Shown piece after piece: positions 7,743-11,955 of a DNA stretch of 11,955 nucleotides (the first letter of the stretch is position 1; each line of letters starts with the position of its first letter). This DNA comes from Dehalococcoidia bacterium (GTDB lineage Bacteria; Chloroflexota; Dehalococcoidia; Lucifugimonadales; Lucifugimonadaceae). The position numbers and the translations under genes are program-made. Where the stretch lies: assembly GCA_002700125.1 (NCBI GenBank), contig PACM01000006.1, forward strand, positions 1 to 11,955, in the 5' to 3' direction. The notes under the pieces were generated by a model, which ran no database searches, had not been told where the DNA came from, and saw only the letters and a program-made list of their open reading frames with translations.

Positions 7743-8464
7743 TGGTTGAGGTAATAGGGCACAGAGGGTCATCAAAAAAAGCACCTGAAAATACCATAGC
7801 TGCTGTCCAATTAGCTTTCTTTGAAAATGCTGATGGTGTAGAAGTCGATGTAAGACTTACTAAAGATAAAGAACTTGTTTGTATTCACGATAAAGACACT
7901 CTAAGAACTGCGGGACACAAAATATTAATCTTTGAAACTCAGCTTAAAAACCTGAAAACTCTTGATGTTGGACTATGGAAAGATAAAAGATGGAAAGGAG
8001 AAACAATCCCTACCCTTTCTGAAGTACTGGATAAAATACCTAAAAAAAAGAAGATTTTTATCGAAGTAAAGGAAGGGGTAGAAAGCATTGAGCCGTTGAT
8101 TAGAGACATTCAAGAAAGCAAGTTAGAGTATGATCAAATAACTGTTATCTCTTTCAATGAAGAGGTGGTAACCAAAATAAAACAGGCAGCTCATCAGTAC
8201 TCTGTAAATCTCTTAGTTCATTTTGAAGAAGGACCTGTTGCTAATGAAGAAATTATAAAAAGACTTTTTAAATCTAATCTTGATGGAGTGGGAGTTCAAA
8301 ATCATTCTTATCTTACAGCTGATTTCGTTGACCCAATTCTGAAAGAAGGGAAAAAAGTCCACGTTTGGACTGTAGATGATATAGACAAAGCAAAAAGCTA
8401 TGGAAAGATGGGTCTCTCTTCAGTTACTACAAATGTGCCTGGATTGATCAAGTCCTCAATATAA
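7742..8464 (+). CDS. Cytoplasmic glycerophosphodiester phosphodiesterase (UgpQ-like)
   Basis: The enzyme hydrolyses glycerophosphodiesters from phospholipid turnover to glycerol 3-phosphate and an alcohol. The 240-residue product is a single GDPD TIM barrel. It shows His7-Arg8 (GHRGSS), the APENT motif at 14-18, Glu34 and Asp36 (VEVDVRL), His49 (CIHDKDT) and Glu108 (FIEVKEG), the expected metal-binding and catalytic set. The end has the usual VHVWTVDD and TTNVPG segments. No signal peptide is seen, so it is cytosolic, unlike periplasmic GlpQ. I take the ATG at 7742, which overlaps the nrdB stop by one base (TGATG); a TTG three bases earlier is possible but less likely. The overlap indicates translational coupling to nrdB, so it probably shares nrdAB control. 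Confidence 0.9.
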   Translation: MVEVIGHRGSSKKAPENTIAAVQLAFFENADGVEVDVRLTKDKELVCIHDKDTLRTAGHKILIFETQLKNLKTLDVGLWKDKRWKGETIPTLSEVLDKIPKKKKIFIEVKEGVESIEPLIRDIQESKLEYDQITVISFNEEVVTKIKQAAHQYSVNLLVHFEEGPVANEEIIKRLFKSNLDGVGVQNHSYLTADFVDPILKEGKKVHVWTVDDIDKAKSYGKMGLSSVTTNVPGLIKSSI

Positions 8465-8480
8465 AAAAATAAAAAAATAA

Positions 8481-8509
8481 TTTATTCTTTAAGCCTAGAC
8501 CTTTATAGT
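8481..8509 (+). promoter_or_regulatory. Candidate promoter for the rhodanese gene (possibly leaderless)
   Basis: TATAGT at 8504-8509 is a good -10 match, with TTTATT at 8481-8486 as a weak -35 at 17-bp spacing. The -10 ends nine bases before the ATG at 8519, so a transcript would begin within about three bases of the start codon, and no Shine-Dalgarno sequence is present. The 54-bp spacer after the phosphodiesterase gene contains two A7 runs but no terminator hairpin, so read-through from nrdAB is also possible. Confidence 0.3.
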
Positions 8510-8518
8510 TCTAGTTCT

Positions 8519-8890
8519 ATGAAAGATCATGCTAAAGGGTTCTTGAGCCTTGTTGAGGAAGCTTTAAAAGATGTACCAGAAATAGATGTATTTCAAGTAA
8601 AGAGCAGACTGGACAAGGGAGATAAAATAATTCTTATTGATGTTAGGGAGGATAATGAATGGAGCCAAGGCAGAATTCCAACTTCTCTTCATTTTGGAAA
8701 GGGGATTATAGAAAGAGATATAGAATCTAATATAGAGGATAGGAATACAGAATTAATTCTTTACTGCCAAGGTGGTTTTAGGTCAGCTTTAGCGGCTAAA
8801 AGTCTGAGTAAAATGGGGTATAAAAATGTTAATTCTATGAACGGAGGGTATAGTGCTTGGGTAACAAATGAATTTCCAATCTCACAATAA
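8519..8890 (+). CDS. Single-domain rhodanese-like sulfurtransferase
   Basis: This 123-residue protein is a single rhodanese domain, a family that carries sulfur as a persulfide on a catalytic cysteine. The N-terminal CH2A-type motif IDVREDNEWSQGRIP lies at about 40-54. The active loop CQGGFRS begins at Cys83 and has the six-residue length of sulfur-transferring rhodaneses, not the seven-residue loop of Cdc25-type phosphatases. The end, NGGYSAWVTNEFPI, is typical of GlpE/PspE-sized members with an N-terminal extension of about 25 residues. No signal peptide is visible. The physiological sulfur donor and acceptor cannot be told from sequence. It is followed after 11 bp by the MDR dehydrogenase gene, so the two are probably co-transcribed. 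The start has no Shine-Dalgarno sequence. Confidence 0.9.
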   Translation: MKDHAKGFLSLVEEALKDVPEIDVFQVKSRLDKGDKIILIDVREDNEWSQGRIPTSLHFGKGIIERDIESNIEDRNTELILYCQGGFRSALAAKSLSKMGYKNVNSMNGGYSAWVTNEFPISQ

Positions 8891-8901
8891 AAGGAGAACA
8901 A

Positions 8902-10029
8902 ATGAGTGAAAAAACTTCAAAACAAATAAGATCAAAAGTAACAAAGGAAGGGAAATTGCTAATTAACATTGAAGGCAGTGAAGTACCTCAACCTGAGAAA
9001 GATGAAGTTCTGATCAAGATTGAAGCTTCTCCCATCAATCCCTCTGATTTAGGTTTGCTAATAGGTCCTTCTGATATCTCATCTATGTCTGTTTCTGGTG
9101 ATGGCGAAAAGGCTGTAGTTACCATGGATATTCCTGAAAACCTCTTAAGAATGGTGGAGGCCCGTTTAGATCAATCTCTACCAGTAGGTAATGAAGGTGG
9201 AGGTACAGTAATAGCTGCAGGTAGCGAAGATCTTGAAGATTTAATAGGAAAAACAGTGGGTGTGGCTGGAGGCTCAATGTATTCCCAATTTAGATGTGTT
9301 AAGGCCTCTGCTTGTTTTGTTATGAACGAAGGCACAACACCTGCTGAAAGTGCTTCTTGCTTTGTGAATCCCCTTACTGCATTAGGAATGGTTGAAACCA
9401 TGAGGATGGAAGACCATAAAGCACTAGTGCATACAGCCGCAGCTTCAAACCTAGGACAGATGCTTATTAAGATTTGTCTAAATGAAGATGTACCTTTAGT
9501 TAACATAGTTAGAAAGGAAGCGCATGTTGACCTATTAACTAGCCTAGGTGCTAAATTTGTTTGTAATTCTTCTCTAGAGACTTTTATGGATGATCTTATA
9601 AAAGCTTTGGTAGAGACTGGAGCAACAATTGGCTTTGATGCTACTGGGGGAGGAAAACTATCTGGTCAAATACTCACGGCTATGGAAGTTGCTGCCAATT
9701 TAACTGCTACCGAATACAATCGATACGGCTCAAATACTTTTAAACAGGTTTATATATATGGAGGGCTAGATAGGTCTCCAACAACTTTAACTCGATCTTT
9801 TGGTTTTTCATGGGGCCTAGGAGGTTGGCTTCTCACACCGTTCATAGGGAGAATAGGACCAGAAAGATTTAAAGAACTTAAACAAAAGGTTGTGGATGAA
9901 ATCAAAACGACCTTTGCAAGTCATTACACTAAAGAAATTTCTTTAGCCGAAGTTTTGTTACCTGAAAACATTAATGTCTATGCGAAACAAGCCACAGGTG
10001 AAAAGTATTTAATCAACCCAAATAAATAA
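8902..10029 (+). CDS. Zinc-independent MDR-family dehydrogenase/reductase
   Basis: The 375-residue protein belongs to the medium-chain dehydrogenase/reductase superfamily. The GroES-like domain (about 28-140) contains VLIKIEASPINPSDLGLL and PVGNEGGGTV. It lacks the zinc-ligand cysteine and GHE motif of alcohol dehydrogenases, so it looks like the quinone-reductase/enoyl-reductase branch. The NAD(P)-binding domain starts near 172; HTAAASNLGQ at 177-186 replaces the usual glycine-rich AxxGGVG. The motif GFDATGGG lies at 244-251. The substrate is unknown; NADPH-dependent reduction of an enone, quinone or enoyl thioester is a family-level guess. A strong Shine-Dalgarno sequence, AAGGAG at 8891-8896, lies five bases before the ATG. 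It lies directly after the rhodanese gene. Its last 17 bases overlap a leftward small ORF. Confidence 0.85.
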   Translation: MSEKTSKQIRSKVTKEGKLLINIEGSEVPQPEKDEVLIKIEASPINPSDLGLLIGPSDISSMSVSGDGEKAVVTMDIPENLLRMVEARLDQSLPVGNEGGGTVIAAGSEDLEDLIGKTVGVAGGSMYSQFRCVKASACFVMNEGTTPAESASCFVNPLTALGMVETMRMEDHKALVHTAAASNLGQMLIKICLNEDVPLVNIVRKEAHVDLLTSLGAKFVCNSSLETFMDDLIKALVETGATIGFDATGGGKLSGQILTAMEVAANLTATEYNRYGSNTFKQVYIYGGLDRSPTTLTRSFGFSWGLGGWLLTPFIGRIGPERFKELKQKVVDEIKTTFASHYTKEISLAEVLLPENINVYAKQATGEKYLINPNK

Positions 10030-10180
10030 AAATAAATCCTATAGGAAAAACTAAAAAGAAAATAAACCAAGTAAAGTCCTTCCAAGAATTGTATCCTTCT
10101 TTGTTCCTATAAAAATCTAAGCTCAAAGCTATTAGCGCTATCATTATGATAAAGAGATTAATTAATACTATAGTATCCAT
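10013..10180 (-). CDS. Small two-helix membrane protein, 55 residues, no known family
   Basis: A leftward frame from ATG (10178-10180) to TGA (10013-10015) encodes 55 residues. Residues 4-21 (VLINLFIIMIALIALSL) form one hydrophobic segment and residues 37-54 (WFIFFLVFPIGFIFIYL) a second. They are joined by a polar loop, DFYRNKEGYNSWKD. The pattern is that of a helical hairpin in the inner membrane. It fills most of the 267-bp gap between two rightward genes and overlaps the end of the MDR gene by 17 bp tail to tail. The upstream ribosome site is weak. AT-rich DNA readily yields hydrophobic frames, but the regular helix-loop-helix layout with tryptophans and charges argues for a real gene. I do not recognise a family. 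Confidence 0.45.
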   Translation of the reverse strand: MDTIVLINLFIIMIALIALSLDFYRNKEGYNSWKDFTWFIFFLVFPIGFIFIYLG

Positions 10181-10254
10181 GTCTTTATCTTAACAATAAA
10201 CTTTGTACTCATTCATTTACTTAGTAATAGATAGTACATTCTGGTGGAGAAATA

Positions 10255-10281
10255 ATGTTAGTCTTGGCATCTCAGAAATAA
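10255..10281 (+). other. Possible 8-codon upstream mini-ORF before the FAD dehydrogenase
   Basis: GGTGGAG at 10243-10249 is followed by ATG at 10255 and a short frame, MLVLASQK, ending at TAA (10279-10281). The ribosome site is better than anything in front of the real gene, whose ATG at 10297 is in the same frame 42 bp downstream. It may be a translated leader, a remnant of an earlier start, or chance. Confidence 0.2.
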
Positions 10282-10289
10282 GATATTAA
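10264..10289 (+). promoter_or_regulatory. Candidate promoter for the FAD dehydrogenase gene
   Basis: TTGGCA at 10264-10269 matches five of six -35 positions, and TATTAA at 10284-10289 is a fair -10. The 14-bp spacing is shorter than usual, which lowers confidence. The -10 ends seven bases before the ATG at 10297, so initiation here would give a leaderless mRNA, consistent with the lack of a Shine-Dalgarno sequence at this start. Confidence 0.2.
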
Positions 10290-10296
10290 ACAAATT

Positions 10297-11679
10297 ATGG
10301 AAACAAATTTAGTCAATAAGATAAAAAATATAACAGGAGAATCTGGGCTGTTGCTAGGCAAGGATGTTTCTGAAAGAAAAGCAGGAATCTGGATTGATAA
10401 ACCAATAGCTGCACGAGCTATCGTAAGACCTAAAGACACTAAAGAGGTTTCTGAAATTTTAGCTTTGTGCAACAAAAATAAACTATCTGTTGTCCCTCAT
10501 GGAGGGCTTACCGGTTTATCTCAAGCTGCTATTACAAAAAGTAACGAAATTGTAGTCTCAACCGAACGTATGATAAAAATTGAAGATATCGACCCAGTAG
10601 GTCGTACTCTGTCTTCACAATCAGGCGCAAAATTACAAGCTATTCAAGAAGCTGCTGAATCTGAAGGCATGTATTTTCCTTTAGACTTAGGAGCAAGAGG
10701 TTCTTGCACTATAGGTGGAAACGCTTCTACTAATGCAGGTGGTAATAAAGTTATTCGATACGGCATGACCAGAGACTTAGTGCTTGGCCTAGAAGCAGTC
10801 CTCGCAGATGGTACTATTATTTCATCGATGAACAGCATGATAAAAAATAACACTGGTTATGATTTAAAGCAGTTATTTATAGGCAGCGAAGGCACTCTTG
10901 GGATAATAACAAGAGTAGTTTTGCGCTTACAAGAAAAGCCTCTCAGCCAATGTACAGCTTTGCTGGCAGCAGATTCTTTTGACAAAGTCAAAAAAATTCT
11001 AAAGCATTTAGACTCTGGTTTAGCTGGTAATCTAACTGCCTTTGAAGTGATGTGGAATGAATTCTATATTTTGGTAACCACACCTCCTGCTTTGAGTAAT
11101 CCCCCTATTCCACAAAACTATCCTTTCTATATTCTTGTTGAATACTCAGGATTTAATCAAGTTGTAGACACCCAACACTTTAATGGACTTTTAGAAGCAG
11201 CTTTGAAAAAAGATATAATCCTAGATGCTGTCATAGCCCAGAATGAAAAAGACAGAAGAAGGCTTTGGGGCATTCGAGATGACGTCGAACAGCAATTTCA
11301 ATACGGTCCCATTAAAATATTTGATATCAGCTTACCAATTAACAGCATGGAAGCTTATATAAAAGAAGTAAGAGCTAACCTAAAAAAACATTGGAAGGAA
11401 TTCCATTGTACGGTTTTCGGACATTTAGCTGACTGTAACTTGCACATAATAACGGCAGTTGGATCAGGTGAGAAAAAAGCTATTAAATTAATGGAAGAGT
11501 GTGTTTATGAACCACTGAGAGCTATTAAAGGCTCTGTTTCTGCAGAACATGGTATTGGACTAGAAAAAAAATCTTACTTAACCGTGTCTAAAACAGAAGA
11601 AGAAATAAAATTAATGAAAAAGCTAAAAAAGAGTCTTGATCCAAATAACATTCTTAACCCAGGTAAGATATTTGATTAA
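10297..11679 (+). CDS. FAD-linked 2-hydroxyacid dehydrogenase (GlcD / D-2-hydroxyglutarate dehydrogenase type)
   Basis: The 460-residue protein is a vanillyl-alcohol-oxidase-type flavoenzyme that oxidises a D-2-hydroxyacid to the 2-oxoacid and passes electrons to an acceptor other than oxygen. The PCMH FAD domain (about 38-212) shows VVPHGGLTGL at 65-74, the IGGNASTNAGG motif at 139-149 and GSEGTLGI at 196-203. The C-terminal domain has the metal site pattern with His376 and His383 (GHLADCNLH) and Glu417-His418 (SAEHGIGLEKK). It ends with the usual DPNNILNPGKIFD. Full length suggests an intact enzyme. D-2-hydroxyglutarate, D-lactate and glycolate are all possible substrates; absence of glcE/glcF partners argues against glycolate oxidase. 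Two glycines of the usual GHxGDGN metal loop are Ala378 and Cys380. The ATG fits the family start; no Shine-Dalgarno sequence is seen. Confidence 0.9.
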   Translation: METNLVNKIKNITGESGLLLGKDVSERKAGIWIDKPIAARAIVRPKDTKEVSEILALCNKNKLSVVPHGGLTGLSQAAITKSNEIVVSTERMIKIEDIDPVGRTLSSQSGAKLQAIQEAAESEGMYFPLDLGARGSCTIGGNASTNAGGNKVIRYGMTRDLVLGLEAVLADGTIISSMNSMIKNNTGYDLKQLFIGSEGTLGIITRVVLRLQEKPLSQCTALLAADSFDKVKKILKHLDSGLAGNLTAFEVMWNEFYILVTTPPALSNPPIPQNYPFYILVEYSGFNQVVDTQHFNGLLEAALKKDIILDAVIAQNEKDRRRLWGIRDDVEQQFQYGPIKIFDISLPINSMEAYIKEVRANLKKHWKEFHCTVFGHLADCNLHIITAVGSGEKKAIKLMEECVYEPLRAIKGSVSAEHGIGLEKKSYLTVSKTEEEIKLMKKLKKSLDPNNILNPGKIFD

Positions 11680-11692
11680 AAGGGTTAAGGCT

Positions 11693-11955
11693 TCAGCTAG
11701 AAAAGTTAGTCAATAAAGGATTAAATTTAACTCTTTCAGGTACTTTGTCTGCTTCGGGGATACCTCTCTCGATCATAAATGGTAAAAGTGCTTCAATAGC
11801 TTTGGGTTCATCAAAATGACAAATATTGGGGTACATGTGGTGCATCACATGAATTTGCATGGAATGATTTAAAAATCTAGGCATGCCATTACTCCAAAAC
11901 CTTGTGTCTAGATATCTACCTTTAGGCAGTTTACTGTGAGGTTCCATCGAGAAAA
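11693..11955 (-). CDS. Membrane fatty-acid desaturase-like protein, C-terminal part (cut by window end)
   Basis: The leftward frame is open at the window edge and ends at TGA (11693-11695), giving about 87 codons of a C-terminus. An internal methionine at 11945-11947 is not the start, since the frame continues upstream without a stop. The third histidine box HVMHH (11837-11851), followed by MYPNI, is the HxxHH iron-binding motif of membrane desaturases and hydroxylases. The remaining tail, DEPKAIEALLPFMIERGIPE, is a soluble cytoplasmic segment. These integral membrane diiron enzymes introduce double bonds or hydroxyls into acyl or related lipid chains; the substrate cannot be told from this part. 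Helices and the first two histidine boxes lie outside the window. The gene converges on the FAD dehydrogenase gene with 13 bp between stops. Confidence 0.8.
   Translation of the reverse strand, partial: FSMEPHSKLPKGRYLDTRFWSNGMPRFLNHSMQIHVMHHMYPNICHFDEPKAIEALLPFMIERGIPEADKVPERVKFNPLLTNFSS

Noticed and set aside
9171..9506. Leftward 111-codon frame inside the MDR dehydrogenase gene
   Set aside because: It is antisense to conserved MDR coding sequence and has no motif of its own.
10037..10046. Palindrome TCCTATAGGA after the MDR gene as a terminator
   Set aside because: It has no loop and no T-run and lies within the small leftward ORF.
10165..10176. Perfect 12-bp palindrome ATACTATAGTAT as an operator
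   Set aside because: It falls inside the first codons of the small leftward ORF, is A/T-rich, and such palindromes are common by chance in this sequence.
10272..10853. Leftward frames of 67 and 69 codons over the FAD dehydrogenase gene
   Set aside because: They lie opposite the conserved FAD-binding domain, so the sense strand explains the open frames.

Overview
The window is AT-rich by eye and densely coded. NrdA and NrdB are of the long two-ATP-cone, Pseudomonas-like class Ia type, and a paired NrdR operator sits before nrdA. Together with the compact layout and A/T-rich codon choice, this suggests a marine, streamlined gammaproteobacterium, SAR86-like or similar. That placement is an inference from family resemblance and was not tested by a search.

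Layout, left to right. Positions 1-110 hold the first 36 codons of a leftward gene that reads as uracil-DNA glycosylase (ung). Next comes a gene-free stretch (111-588) with a perfect inverted pair of DnaA boxes at 181-203 and a weaker third copy. Leftward serA (3-phosphoglycerate dehydrogenase with an ACT domain) and leftward glpK (glycerol kinase) follow, separated by 172 bp holding a possible leader. Positions 3431-3637 form a divergent control region between glpK and nrdA, with DnaA boxes, a -35/-10 pair and two NrdR boxes. Rightward nrdA, nrdB and a glycerophosphodiester phosphodiesterase gene form one operon; the last two share one base. A rhodanese gene and a zinc-less MDR dehydrogenase gene follow as a second rightward pair. 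A previously unlisted 55-residue, two-helix membrane protein is encoded leftward at 10013-10180. A rightward FAD-linked 2-hydroxyacid dehydrogenase gene converges on the C-terminal part of a leftward membrane fatty-acid desaturase gene cut off by the window end.

Functional themes. (1) DNA precursor supply and DNA maintenance: nrdAB and ung both have perfect TTATCCACA boxes upstream, so replication-linked control by DnaA is possible, with NrdR repression added at nrdA. (2) Glycerol-3-phosphate: GlpK and the phosphodiesterase both yield it and are transcribed from either side of one control region. (3) 2-hydroxyacid metabolism: SerA, which in known bacteria can make D-2-hydroxyglutarate, and a D-2-hydroxyglutarate/glycolate-type dehydrogenase lie in the same neighbourhood.

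Most of the window is ordinary housekeeping sequence. I found no mobile element, CRISPR array, tRNA or rRNA. The items most worth checking are the two DnaA-box clusters, the NrdR/DnaA composite promoter, the small membrane protein, and the repeated absence of a Shine-Dalgarno sequence at the first genes of transcription units.
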